64,000 nucleotides of DNA from Candidatus Obscuribacter phosphatis (GCA_001899315.1 MOYA01000001.1:807105-871104); one strand, 5' to 3'; counted from the stretch's first letter, positions 19,586-28,877 are shown. Numbers and translations are program-made. The notes: generated from the sequence alone by a model not told the origin.

Positions 19586-20628
19586 AGTTTTCTAGAGTGA
19601 ATGTTCGCTTGGCACTCTTTTGCTTGGTGTATTTCTGCTTTTCTTCTGCGATTGTTTATTGCCAGCCTCAGAGTCAGACTTTGAAGCTGAAAGGAAGAGT
19701 GGATGAACTGGCCATGTTTGCTTCTATGGCCGGCATGAAACTTTCGTCCAGTCAATTTGAACCTGGTAAGACCAAGGTGGAGGCTGTCCGCAACGGCTCA
19801 AGCGCTTATTATTGTGGTATTCAAAGCGGCGATTTGCTAAGTAATATTCAGGCTTCAGAAGACTTTCTCAAAATTGAATTTAAACGCGCTGGAAAGACCT
19901 ATTCCTCTATGGTGCCAATCAAGCTCAGTGTTTACAGACGCAAGCTGAAAGAAGGAATAAGCGATCCCCAGCCAGGCCCTGTCAATAAGAGCATCAAAAG
20001 CGGCTTGAACTTTAACGATACTATGCTGAAAGCTCTGGCGGCAAAATTGAGCCACTATCGCATTGTCTTTTTGATTGATCGATCTGATTCTATGGATGGC
20101 GGTCTTCGCTATGGCAGAAGTGATATTTCCAGGTTTACTTACTTGCGGCAAGAGTTGCAAGATTTTTCGGGCAGTGTTTTGCCCTTGCTGGGCGACAAGA
20201 AAAATGTCTCAGTGATTACTTTCAATGAAGATTTTGAAGAAAAAGAGATTGCCGATAGCGCTGGTCTCACTGCTATTTTTGATGGCTTGACGCCTGAGGG
20301 GGCGACTAACTTTAGCAAGCCCTTTTCTTATGTCTTTGAAAAGTATAAGTCTCAGCCTTTGTTAGTGATCTTGTTTAGCGACGGCTTTGCCAATCGTGGA
20401 GAAAGTGTAGCCCAGCTCATTGCCAGAGCTTCCAAGGAAATTGATCTTTCTATTTGTATTTTTCAAATTGGCAAAGATGAAGATGGCGAGAAGATCATCA
20501 AGCGACTCGATTCGTCGCTTGAGAGTTTAGGTGCCGAAAGAGATGTGGTCAGCGTTAAAGACTTTAGTTATCTGTTCGACCACGGGCTGAAAGCAGCTCT
20601 CTATGAGCTTTTGCGTGCGGCAAATTGA
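19582..20628 (+). CDS. Exported PDZ-like and von Willebrand A domain protein
   Basis: 348 residues from a TTG start that overlaps the preceding stop (TTGA). An N-terminal hydrophobic export signal is followed by a PDZ-like stretch (V-R-N-G-S-S-A-Y-Y-C-G-I-Q-S-G-D at about residues 70-86). A VWA domain starts at about 155: the MIDAS sequence is D-R-S-D-S, fitting D-x-S-x-S, with a threonine segment (G-A-T-N-F) and an S-D-G-F loop later, so metal-dependent ligand binding looks intact. VWA domains mediate protein-protein contacts. Coupling to the TPR protein suggests one surface or periplasmic complex. Confidence 0.8.
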   Translation: MKFSRVNVRLALFCLVYFCFSSAIVYCQPQSQTLKLKGRVDELAMFASMAGMKLSSSQFEPGKTKVEAVRNGSSAYYCGIQSGDLLSNIQASEDFLKIEFKRAGKTYSSMVPIKLSVYRRKLKEGISDPQPGPVNKSIKSGLNFNDTMLKALAAKLSHYRIVFLIDRSDSMDGGLRYGRSDISRFTYLRQELQDFSGSVLPLLGDKKNVSVITFNEDFEEKEIADSAGLTAIFDGLTPEGATNFSKPFSYVFEKYKSQPLLVILFSDGFANRGESVAQLIARASKEIDLSICIFQIGKDEDGEKIIKRLDSSLESLGAERDVVSVKDFSYLFDHGLKAALYELLRAAN

Positions 20629-20662
20629 TAGCCCCTTTAGTTAAATAAAGCGGACAGATCGG

Positions 20663-22240
20663 TCAACTCAATTGTTTTTTGTCTACCTTGCCTGAAAAGG
20701 TCTTAGCAAAGACATGACTGGCTGGATAGAAAACCCATTCCATCGGTCTCAGCTCTCTCTTTAGGTTTTCTTGACAGTAAGATCGTAATTGTTCTTTTGC
20801 TTTGGCAGAGGCTTCTTTCTTTGTCTCTTCTGCCGTCAGTGCAGCGGACAATTCTTCATCACCTAAGATGATGTGAGCTTTGACTATTTGACCTAAGCGA
20901 GAATGGGCTACGCCGATTATAGCTACGTCTTTCACTAGCGGGCATTTGCGCAGGACACTTTCCACTTCGGCTGGAAAAACTTTGTTGCCGGCCACAATGA
21001 TCATTTCTTTGTTGCGACCCATGACATAGAGATAACCATCTTGCATATAACCAATGTCGCCGGTGCGGTAGCCGCCGTCTCTCATCACCGCCGCCGTCGC
21101 CTCCGCTTGACCGATATAGCCGAGCATCAAGGTCGGTCCACAAATGACAATTTCGCCTGTTTCGCCTTCACTTAAGGGCTTGTTGTTTGCTTCTTCGCCT
21201 ATGGGCAGTATTTCTATGCGACAGCTAGGCACAACTTTCCCCACTGATTGTCTTGGCCCCTCTAGGTTGACGGCGATGATCTTTGATTCAGTAGAGCCAT
21301 AACCATTATTGAGGCGCTTAGCAAATTTTTTCTCGAACTCTTCGGCTAAAGATAGGGGTAAAGGGGCGCCGCCGCAAAGCAAAACTTCGGCTTTGCTTAA
21401 GTCAATAAGCTCTTTGGGGAGGGTCAATATAGCACCATATATGGTGGGGACTCCCACTAAAAATTCCGGTTGATGCAAATTATTGGCTTTAATTATGCCT
21501 TCGACGCTCATCTCGGCGATGATCACGCAGCCATTACCTAGAAGGGCTGCCATGGTCACCTCCAACCCCAGCACATGGCTGAGTGGAACCGGCAGGACCA
21601 GTTTCTTGCCGTCGGTGAGGGCAGCCATTTCAGCCAGCTCTTTGATATTGTGCACCAGTGAATGCAGGTCGTGCAGCGCCCCTTTGGGCATGCCTGTTGT
21701 GCCCGAGGTCAAAATCAAGAAAGCCGGATCAGTAAGTTGCCTGTGATCCGTTACTTTCTCTCTTTCTTTCACCGATTGAGAGGGCACCTCATTTTCAATC
21801 GTTTCTATTGCCGTCAATGTATGTCCATTGGCAAAAGCGCTGAAATCATCTTTTAGTTGTTGAAGCACCGAGTTTGTGGAAAGGAGATGCTTGACTGCCA
21901 GTTTTTCGGCGATATTGGTCAATTCAGGCAGGGTCATGCGAAAGTCGACAGGCACAGCCAAGGCTCCCAGGCGAAAGGCGGCAAGCAAGGCGGCCACTAC
22001 TTCGGGACTATTGGGCGCTAAAATCAAGAGTTTCTCGCCGGCTTTCAGACCGCAACTTTGAAGACGGCTCTCGGCTTTATCAATTAAGGCGCGTAGGTCC
22101 CTATATGAAAGCTTTCTTTCACCGTCGGCGGTAATTTGAATGAGAGCCGGGGCATCCGGCGACGCCGCTGCCAGATCAGGCATTACCAGTTTCTGGATGA
22201 GATTAATGGTTTCCAAGTTGTTTTCTTGTGTCAGCACCAT
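20663..22240 (-). CDS. Class I adenylate-forming enzyme (acyl-CoA synthetase family)
   Basis: 525 residues. AMP-binding signature L-T-S-G-T-T-G-M-P-K-G (about residues 176-186), N-N-G-Y-G-S-T-E-S as the A5 motif, Y-R-T-G-D-I-G as A7 and the C-terminal catalytic lysine in S-G-K-V-D-K-K. It would activate a carboxylic acid as acyl-AMP and pass it to CoA or a carrier protein. An insertion rich in Glu/Ala/Lys just before the end separates two parts of the small C-terminal domain. It stands alone on the minus strand and is divergent from the RNase J-like gene. Substrate unknown, medium- or long-chain fatty acid being the most common choice. Confidence 0.85.
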   Translation of the reverse strand: MVLTQENNLETINLIQKLVMPDLAAASPDAPALIQITADGERKLSYRDLRALIDKAESRLQSCGLKAGEKLLILAPNSPEVVAALLAAFRLGALAVPVDFRMTLPELTNIAEKLAVKHLLSTNSVLQQLKDDFSAFANGHTLTAIETIENEVPSQSVKEREKVTDHRQLTDPAFLILTSGTTGMPKGALHDLHSLVHNIKELAEMAALTDGKKLVLPVPLSHVLGLEVTMAALLGNGCVIIAEMSVEGIIKANNLHQPEFLVGVPTIYGAILTLPKELIDLSKAEVLLCGGAPLPLSLAEEFEKKFAKRLNNGYGSTESKIIAVNLEGPRQSVGKVVPSCRIEILPIGEEANNKPLSEGETGEIVICGPTLMLGYIGQAEATAAVMRDGGYRTGDIGYMQDGYLYVMGRNKEMIIVAGNKVFPAEVESVLRKCPLVKDVAIIGVAHSRLGQIVKAHIILGDEELSAALTAEETKKEASAKAKEQLRSYCQENLKRELRPMEWVFYPASHVFAKTFSGKVDKKQLS

Positions 22241-22348
22241 TTCTGCCGCTCCTTACTCTAAAGTTTTAATGGCTCTATTTTTAATCTGCTCTTGATCTTA
22301 ACTTCTTGAAGATAGAATTGTTACCGGCAACCAACACTTAAGGAAGCA

Positions 22349-24076
22349 ATGGCATTCACTCCGGTTAGTTTTGAAGATTTCGACCCGGCTCACCTCTATT
22401 GCATGCCGCTTGGCGGGCAGAACGAACTGGGTCTGGTTTCTTGGGCCTTTGTTCATCAGTCGAAAATTTTGCTTGTCGATGCCGGGGCGGCTTATCCGGC
22501 CTTCGATTTGCCTGGTGTAGACCTTTTGTTGCCTAATACAGCCTTTCTAGAAGCTAATCAAGACAAGATTGTCGGGCTGGCTCTCACTAATGGGCATGAG
22601 GAGCACTTAGGTGCCTTTGCTTATTTTATGAAGCATCTTTCTATACCCCGCATAATGGGACCTCGTTTTGTCGGGCATCTGATTAGACAGGAAATTTTTG
22701 ATCTCTATGGTCAAGGGCATTTAGACCAGAGCCAATTGTCTTTCGAAGAAGTAAATGGGCAAACCCTCAAGGTTGGTCCGTTCTTGCTGGAATGGATCGC
22801 CGGCAATAACTCTATATATGATGCCTATTGTCTAAAGATAAGTACCCAGGCCGGCACCGTTCTCTATACATCCGGCTTCAAACTAGAGCAAACCCCCCTT
22901 GATGGTGTCATGCTCGATATCGGTCGTCTGGCTGCTTGCGGTGATGAAGGTGTGATGCTTCTTATCTCGTCTTCAGTTAACGTCGAGGAAGGCGGTTATT
23001 CGGCATCTGAGAAAACTGTCTTGCGCAGTATAGAAAAGATCTCGCAGAGCGCCGAAGGTCGATTGATTGTGGTGATGCCGGCCACCAATACTCATAGACT
23101 CAAGGTTTTATTTGAAGTAGCTAAGCGTACAGGGCGCAAGGTCTTTTTGCAGAGTCCGACCTTACACAAAGTGGCGGTCAGTGCCGCTATTTCCGGCTAT
23201 CTTACCTATGATCGCAATATCGAAGGCGAAGCGGACAAATTGGATACGACCGAAGATCGGCAGGTTCTTATTCTAGAGAGCAGTAAAGAAGCTGATCCTA
23301 TTGATGTGCTGCAAGCCATCAGTCGTTTCGAACATCCTACAACCAGGCTTAAAGTTGGCGATACCATCGTATTTTCTTCTGATGTGGTGCCTGGTCAAGT
23401 TCGCCGGATGGCGCATATTCTCGACGAACTCCTCGCCTTATCAGTGCCTTGCTATTACGGTAATCGGCAGGGTGTCAATGTCTCCAGATATGGTGCCAGG
23501 GAAGAACTAAAGCTGATGCTTTCCATAACCAAGCCGAGATATTTTGCGCCTGCTATGGGTGAGTCAAGGCATATAGTGCAGCACGGCAATTTAGGCGAAT
23601 TTTTCAACCTGGGTGCCGATGAGATTTTCAACTTGCAGAATGGCGATGTTCTAGAGATGAAGAACGGCTATGTCAGACCTTTTGGACGTATTGAAGCAGA
23701 GCCTGTTCTCTTTAACTGCGATCAAGGTGAGAGGGTGACTACTGCCTCGATCAAAGAAAGACAGGCTCTGTCGGTGGAAGGCTTTATGACTCTGGGCTTG
23801 ACCTTGGGGCTTGATGGTAAGTTGCTTTCTGGTCCCAATCTCAGCTGTGGTGCCTCTGGCTTTTTGTTGAGTGATGAATGGCCCGATGTGCGGCAAGAGA
23901 TAGAAATTGCTGCCCGTGCGGCTGTCACTAAAGTGGTGCAGGAGCGCATCAATGACGAACGAGATTCGGGACCTTATATGCGCTCGGCTGTGCGTGAGGC
24001 GGTGGTGAAAGTTTTGCGCAATCGTATGGGCGCCAAGACCACTGTCCAGGTTCAGATACACCAAGTGGGCAACTAA
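22349..24076 (+). CDS. RNase J-like protein with degenerate metal site (probable pseudoenzyme)
   Basis: 575 residues, collinear with RNase J: beta-lactamase fold, beta-CASP part and C-terminal domain. However, the metal ligands are changed. The H-x-H-x-D-H motif reads N81-G-H-E-E-H86; the T-H-S segment reads N-N-S (about 153-155); T-G-D-F-K reads T-S-G-F-K (about 174-178); S-G-H-A reads S-R-Y-G; and P-V-H-G-E reads P-A-M-G-E. The surrounding fold sequence is well kept, so it is not a decaying pseudogene. It may have become a structural partner or regulator of a true RNase J elsewhere. ATG start, divergent from the acyl-CoA synthetase gene. Confidence 0.85.
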   Translation: MAFTPVSFEDFDPAHLYCMPLGGQNELGLVSWAFVHQSKILLVDAGAAYPAFDLPGVDLLLPNTAFLEANQDKIVGLALTNGHEEHLGAFAYFMKHLSIPRIMGPRFVGHLIRQEIFDLYGQGHLDQSQLSFEEVNGQTLKVGPFLLEWIAGNNSIYDAYCLKISTQAGTVLYTSGFKLEQTPLDGVMLDIGRLAACGDEGVMLLISSSVNVEEGGYSASEKTVLRSIEKISQSAEGRLIVVMPATNTHRLKVLFEVAKRTGRKVFLQSPTLHKVAVSAAISGYLTYDRNIEGEADKLDTTEDRQVLILESSKEADPIDVLQAISRFEHPTTRLKVGDTIVFSSDVVPGQVRRMAHILDELLALSVPCYYGNRQGVNVSRYGAREELKLMLSITKPRYFAPAMGESRHIVQHGNLGEFFNLGADEIFNLQNGDVLEMKNGYVRPFGRIEAEPVLFNCDQGERVTTASIKERQALSVEGFMTLGLTLGLDGKLLSGPNLSCGASGFLLSDEWPDVRQEIEIAARAAVTKVVQERINDERDSGPYMRSAVREAVVKVLRNRMGAKTTVQVQIHQVGN

Positions 24077-24107
24077 GCAAAGAGAATTTCTAGATCTCTA
24101 AATTTTT

Positions 24108-24203
24108 CTATTTTTGATTCTCTAAAATTCGCTTTTTTAAATTCTCAAAAGTTCTCTATTTTTGAGTATCTAAAATTCGCTGTTTTAAATTCTCTAAAAT
24201 TCT
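24108..24203. repeat. 48-bp tandem duplication between convergent genes
   Basis: Two units of 48 bases, 24108-24155 and 24156-24203, differ at about five positions. They are AT-rich, contain TCTAAAATTCGC and TTTTAAATTCTC, and lie between the convergent RNase J-like gene and a secreted protein gene. They probably form the terminator region of one or both. Confidence 0.8.
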
Positions 24204-25024
24204 TACCAGCCGCCTTGAATCAAGATGGCATTGCTATCGTCCATGGTTAATTGCAATACTTCGCCGGCTTTTACTTTCACCGGTTCCTGCCAGTAATAGA
24301 TAAGACCCGCTACTTTATGTTCGCCGGTAACCCACCACTCGCCTTCACCTAGCTCGCATTGCGATTCGAAAGCAAAAATCTTGTTGTCTTTGGTGAGCGC
24401 TCTGAGCTTTAGCGGTACCGGTTCCAGACCGTGTTTGAGAGCTTCCATCTCTTCATCTTTATGGTTGTCCTCATAGTCTTGAACAGCCTTCATATATTTA
24501 AGCTTGCGTTTTGCTTCGATTTCATTGAGCCGCAAGATTTCGGGTTTGATGTATTTGACCATATCCTTACTAAAGGAATAGGCGCCCATCATGAGCTTGG
24601 GCGTGCTTAGTCCGGAGCGTTTGAGGGCATTACGATAGGCATACTGCCAACGCCAACCGCCTGGCGGATAAGGTTTTTCCAGTGAAACTCGGTTGGAATA
24701 ACCTGTGCCAAGAAGCATACTCTTGATCACAACATCTTTTTCTGGAAGGGGTTCTATCTGGGTGATTAGCTTGGGTGGTTTGACCATGTAGGGAAAGATG
24801 GTGAACCTAGTGCGCGGCTCTTTCATCTGCGGCACTATTACTTTGACTTTCACCTTAGCTTTCGCTTTAGGCTGGTCCTCCTCCGGCGGCAGGGCTTCCG
24901 GTGAAGCCTGCGCATTTGTTTCCGGGCTGTCGGCAGCCTTAGCACTGAGGCAAGTAACGAGCAAGAGAGACAGAAATACTAGAGTCATGCCTCTTAGTAG
25001 TTCTCTAATTTGAATACTGGTCAT
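24203..25024 (-). CDS. Exported hypothetical protein
   Basis: 273 residues with a signal sequence (hydrophobic core about residues 12-30, ending S-A-K-A-A). A Lys/Val/Pro stretch at about 50-65 is followed by an apparently globular domain with many Tyr, Trp and Lys residues. The conserved-looking parts are P-G-G-W-R-W-Q-Y-A-Y-R-N-A at about 122-134 and W-W-V-T-G-E-H-K-V near 230. I do not recognise the family. It is encoded alone, 17 bases behind the end of the HD-GYP gene on the same strand, and may share its transcript. Confidence 0.7.
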   Translation of the reverse strand: MTSIQIRELLRGMTLVFLSLLLVTCLSAKAADSPETNAQASPEALPPEEDQPKAKAKVKVKVIVPQMKEPRTRFTIFPYMVKPPKLITQIEPLPEKDVVIKSMLLGTGYSNRVSLEKPYPPGGWRWQYAYRNALKRSGLSTPKLMMGAYSFSKDMVKYIKPEILRLNEIEAKRKLKYMKAVQDYEDNHKDEEMEALKHGLEPVPLKLRALTKDNKIFAFESQCELGEGEWWVTGEHKVAGLIYYWQEPVKVKAGEVLQLTMDDSNAILIQGGW

Positions 25025-25041
25025 TTCTTTTGCAGTGTTCC

Positions 25042-26505
25042 TCAGTCGAGCGCCTTATAGTTTTCAGGCAAGCCGAAATTATAGAGGCGATCGAAAGTCT
25101 CACGGGCGCCTTCCTCGCCCCGCTTGGGTTTAGAGCCTGCTACCAACTCTACCAACCTTTGCCAGCTCACATTCTTAAACACGCTCAGGTCTTCGTTGGC
25201 TTTGCGATCTCTTTCAGATTCCATCACCGAAAGAACTGCTTCGCAGGGCAGACGGTTGAACATATCGACGCAACGACTGTCGAAATGGTTTCCTTTACCC
25301 GAATCAAGTATTTCAGAAACTTTCACTATGGGCATGCGGTTGCGGTAGTGACGCACCGAGGTCAAAGCATCAAACACATCGGCAACGGCGATGATTCTCG
25401 ACAGAAAAGGAATTTCCTCGCCCTTGAGACCACGATAATAGCCCGTGCCATCAAGCTTTTCATGGTGACAGCTGGCTACATAAGGTACTGCCGCCAGGCG
25501 TTTGGTGAAGGGTAGATTGATAAGCAATTCATAAGTGATGCTGGCGTGCTTTTGTACTGTGGCATACTCTTCCGGCGACAGACGACCGTCTTTCCAGAGA
25601 ATTTGCTCTGGCACGCCGATTTTGCCATAGTCGTGCATCATGGCCGAATATCGCAGCACATCTAATTCTTGCGAAACTACATCGAGTGAATTGCCCAGCA
25701 AGAGACTGTAGTTGGTTACCCGCACCGAATGTCCAGCTGTGAGCGGATCTCTTTTATCGATTGTCTGGGCCAGTACTTCTAAAGTCTTGTCGACAAAGCG
25801 CTCGATCTCGGCATAGGCTTGTGCTTGTTCTATCAAGCCCGAGGCTACGGCAGTGAGAGCTTCGAGCCAGTCTTCGTCTTCAGAGGTGAAAGGACCGGCC
25901 AGTTTATTCAAGACCTGGAAGACACCAATCACGGCACCTTCACGGTTGCGCATCGGTACACAAAGAACGCTTCTTGTTTTATAGCCGGTTTGCTTGTCTA
26001 CGGCTGGGTCGAAGCGTTCATCTTTGTAGGCATCGGGAATATTGATGATTTTGCCGCTGCGGGCGCAATGGCTGACGATGGCAGTACTCGATAGGGGAAT
26101 GCGGATTGTGCGCACTCCGACAAGACCTTGCGCTACCTGGGTCCATAGTTCAGCTTTATCGGCATCGAGAACAAAAACCGAGCAACGGTCGCATTTGACA
26201 ATGGCTTGGGTTTCGCGCGTGATTGTCTCCAATAGAGAATCAAGCTTGCGCTCGGTGGCCATAGCCTTGACCACTCGATAAAGACCGCTCAAGGGTCTGA
26301 GGCGGTCCAGCTCTTCTTGGATGCGCAAAGACTTGATTTCGCGCTCGATAAGATTGATTTCGCGTTTGTTCAGATCTTCTTCAAATTGCTTGAGGTCGAT
26401 AAGGGCCCGCCCTTGCGGCTTGGCGTCGCAATCGCCGGAGCCGCCATGGCTATGTCCATGACTGTGTCCACTCTGGGATTGTCCACCCGGGGTCCCTTTC
26501 ACCAT
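25042..26505 (-). CDS. GAF and HD-GYP domain protein (probable cyclic-di-GMP phosphodiesterase)
   Basis: 487 residues. The first 25 are Gly/His/Ser rich (H-S-H-G-H-S-H-G), a possible metal-binding tail. A GAF domain follows at about 75-220 with C-D-R-C-S-V-F-V-L-D and Y-K-T-R-S-V-L-C-V-P. The HD-GYP domain occupies about 240-430: H-S-V-R-V, M-M-H-D-Y-G-K-I-G-V-P, and H-H-E-K-L-D-G-T-G-Y-Y where the usual GYP reads G-Y-Y. The metal residues are in place, so hydrolysis of c-di-GMP is expected, controlled by the GAF ligand. No transmembrane part. Cytoplasmic signalling protein; target unknown. Confidence 0.87.
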   Translation of the reverse strand: MVKGTPGGQSQSGHSHGHSHGGSGDCDAKPQGRALIDLKQFEEDLNKREINLIEREIKSLRIQEELDRLRPLSGLYRVVKAMATERKLDSLLETITRETQAIVKCDRCSVFVLDADKAELWTQVAQGLVGVRTIRIPLSSTAIVSHCARSGKIINIPDAYKDERFDPAVDKQTGYKTRSVLCVPMRNREGAVIGVFQVLNKLAGPFTSEDEDWLEALTAVASGLIEQAQAYAEIERFVDKTLEVLAQTIDKRDPLTAGHSVRVTNYSLLLGNSLDVVSQELDVLRYSAMMHDYGKIGVPEQILWKDGRLSPEEYATVQKHASITYELLINLPFTKRLAAVPYVASCHHEKLDGTGYYRGLKGEEIPFLSRIIAVADVFDALTSVRHYRNRMPIVKVSEILDSGKGNHFDSRCVDMFNRLPCEAVLSVMESERDRKANEDLSVFKNVSWQRLVELVAGSKPKRGEEGARETFDRLYNFGLPENYKALD

Positions 26506-26602
26506 ATTTCTTGCTCCGCCAAAAATGCCAGTTCTCTAAGCCAGTCTCTAAGATTGTAACAGTAGCCAGCTTTTGGCTGTGTTGTCCAGCTAACTTAGCT
26601 GC

Positions 26603-27343
26603 CTATTCTTGCGCTTGCAAGGACGCAGGATACTTGGGTGCCTCGAGGCGGCGCCAAATCAGAAGGTAAGCCCGGCCAATCACCCTTCTTTGGTCTAGGA
26701 AACCCCAAACATGACTGTCTTCAGAGTTGTTGCGGTTGTCGCCCATCATAAAGAGATGACCGGCCGGAACAATAATCGGGTCCATCTGTTTTTTTGGGTC
26801 TGCCTCCGCCATGATTAGCTGATGTTGGGCATTGGCCCCTCTAATGTCGCCCATAACAGTCAAGTTATAGGCGGGCGGCTCTTTGACATAAGCTGACTCA
26901 TCAAGCAATTGTTGGTTGATATAAACCCCTTGGCCGGCTTGCACTCTGATCTGATCACCCGGTATGCCAATAACCCGCTTGATGAAGGCCGGATCATTAG
27001 GAAAGCAAGGCAGACCTGTCAGTCTGCCCATAATGTGCAGGGGATCATTGGACAAATCTTGTCCGCCCATCTCTTCCTTCGGAGGATAGAAGACTAGAAT
27101 GTCGCCGCGCTCAATTTTCTTGCCCAAGTGCCCTGAAATCTTTTCGACAATCAAGCGGTCGTTAATCTGCAGGGTAGGCTCCATCGAACTGGATGGTATA
27201 TAGCGGGCTTCAGCTATGCCCCAGCGTATGGCTATCAGCAAAGCCAGAGTAACAACTACCAGTTCTACTGCTTCTTTGATAAAGCCGACGACAGCATTGC
27301 CGGATGCTGGCTTTTCGGTCTGAGGGGGCGCTTGCGAGGTCAA
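26603..27343 (-). CDS. lepB: Signal peptidase I
   Basis: 246 residues. One N-terminal membrane helix (about 22-42) is followed by the catalytic serine in P-S-S-S-M-E-P-T-L and the catalytic lysine in F-I-K-R-V-I-G-I-P-G-D. Box E reads G-D-N-R-N-N-S-E-D-S. It removes signal peptides from exported proteins at the outer side of the inner membrane. The start is TTG at 27343 with AAGGA upstream at good distance. It lies 32 bases behind gcvPA on the same strand. Confidence 0.93.
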   Translation of the reverse strand: MTSQAPPQTEKPASGNAVVGFIKEAVELVVVTLALLIAIRWGIAEARYIPSSSMEPTLQINDRLIVEKISGHLGKKIERGDILVFYPPKEEMGGQDLSNDPLHIMGRLTGLPCFPNDPAFIKRVIGIPGDQIRVQAGQGVYINQQLLDESAYVKEPPAYNLTVMGDIRGANAQHQLIMAEADPKKQMDPIIVPAGHLFMMGDNRNNSEDSHVWGFLDQRRVIGRAYLLIWRRLEAPKYPASLQAQE

Positions 27344-27375
27344 TTTCTGTCCTTCTTGGTTGGTCGTGGAGTTAG

Positions 27376-28797
27376 TTAAACAGTCAAAACTTTTTGTCTA
27401 GCAGCGACGCTTTCTTTCATGGCTTTGGCCAAGGTGTCGGCAAAGGCATCAAGTTCACTCTGCTCATTCATCTCGGTAACTGCTATTAAGACACAGTCTT
27501 TCAGTTCTTGCTCTGAATAGAATTTGCTAACCGCTATACCTGCGAGAATGCCGCGTTCTTGCAATTTATTCAGAACGCTTTCGCTGTTTTCAATTTTGAC
27601 CAAGAATTCGTTGAAGAACGGTTTGTTGAAAACAGCGCTAACACCGTCAATCTGACAAAGTTTCTCTTGCAGATAGTGGGCGCGGGTGACGCTAATCTCG
27701 CAAAGTTCGCTCAGCCCTTTAGGACCCATACAGCTTAGATAGACCAGCATAGCCAGAGCGTTTAGGGCTTGGTTGGTACAAATATTTGAGGTGGCTTTGG
27801 CGCGACGAATGTGCTGTTCACGGGTTTGCAGGGTGAGCGTGAAAGCTCTCTGTCCGCGGTTGTCGGTGGTCACACCGGCAAGACGACCGGGCAGTTGTCT
27901 AATATAGTCGTTGCGGCAAGCCATATAGCCGGCCGAAGGTCCGCCGAAACTAAGGAAATTACCGCAGCTTTGCGCGTCGCCGACAACTATATCAGCGCCA
28001 AGATCGCCTGGCGCCTTAAGCACTCCCAGGCTTATCGGATCGGTAACCACCAAAAGCAAGGCGCCTATCTCTTTGCAAGCTTTGCTGAGAGCTTCGAGGT
28101 CTTCGATGACGCCGAAATAGTTGGTGTATTGCACCGCTACGCAGGCTATGTCTTGACCTTTGAGGGCTTTGATTTCGTCGATGCTGGTTGTTCCAGCGGC
28201 GGCGCCGCTGAGAGTGTTTTTCAGTTCGATATAGTGTAGGTCACAAGAGTCGGCATAGGTCTTGCAAACCATCTTGTACTCGGGGTTGACCAGGGGCGAG
28301 AGGACAACCATCTTTTTATTGGAGAGTCTCACCGCCATATAGGCTGCCTCAGCCAGAGCTGTCGGTCCGTCGTACATAGAGGCATTGGCTACTTCCATAC
28401 CGGTAAGTAGGCAGATGGCGGTTTGAAATTCGTAGATGGCCTGCAAACTGCCCTGGGATACTTCCGGTTGATAAGGGGTGTAGGCTGTGGCGAATTCAGA
28501 GCGTGAAACGATGGCTGAGACTGCGGCGGGGACAAAACGGCGATAACTGCCGCCACCCAAGAATGATATTTGTTCCGATATCGGTTTGTTTTTGGCAGAG
28601 AGCTGCTTGACTTTTCTAGTCAGCTCCAGCTCAGAAAGACCATTCTCAAGAGCCAGTGGGTTTGCCCGTACATTGTCAGGAATATGGCTGAGAAGTTCTT
28701 CGAAAGTTCTCACGCCGATTTCCTTGAGCATTTCCTCTCTATCTTGAGGTGTGGCTGGCAGATAAGCAAAGTTCAATCTAGGTTCGCTGGCAGGCAT
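27376..28797 (-). CDS. gcvPA: Glycine dehydrogenase (decarboxylating) subunit 1
   Basis: 473 residues, the N-terminal half of the split P-protein of the glycine cleavage system. The start F-A-Y-L-P-A-T-P-Q-D-R-E-E-M-L and the later G-G-G-S-Y-R-R-F-V-P-A segment match GcvPA, as does Y-T-P-Y-Q-P-E-V-S-Q-G-S-L-Q. The PLP lysine is in the other subunit, gcvPB, which would normally follow but is replaced here by lepB. The split form is typical of Gram-positives and several other phyla, while Cyanobacteria usually have one fused P-protein. gcvT and gcvH are not in the window. Confidence 0.92.
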   Translation of the reverse strand: MPASEPRLNFAYLPATPQDREEMLKEIGVRTFEELLSHIPDNVRANPLALENGLSELELTRKVKQLSAKNKPISEQISFLGGGSYRRFVPAAVSAIVSRSEFATAYTPYQPEVSQGSLQAIYEFQTAICLLTGMEVANASMYDGPTALAEAAYMAVRLSNKKMVVLSPLVNPEYKMVCKTYADSCDLHYIELKNTLSGAAAGTTSIDEIKALKGQDIACVAVQYTNYFGVIEDLEALSKACKEIGALLLVVTDPISLGVLKAPGDLGADIVVGDAQSCGNFLSFGGPSAGYMACRNDYIRQLPGRLAGVTTDNRGQRAFTLTLQTREQHIRRAKATSNICTNQALNALAMLVYLSCMGPKGLSELCEISVTRAHYLQEKLCQIDGVSAVFNKPFFNEFLVKIENSESVLNKLQERGILAGIAVSKFYSEQELKDCVLIAVTEMNEQSELDAFADTLAKAMKESVAARQKVLTV

Positions 28798-28877
28798 TTC
28801 TATTCCTCTGACAATCTATGGCTATAAGTTTAGCGGCAATGACCCGAGTTTTCTTTCTATTCTGTTAAGCTTGCCCC

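Noticed and set aside
22349-24076. Reading the RNase J-like gene as an active ribonuclease
   Set aside because: The fold matches, but each of the metal-binding motifs has lost its key residue, so activity of the normal type is unlikely.
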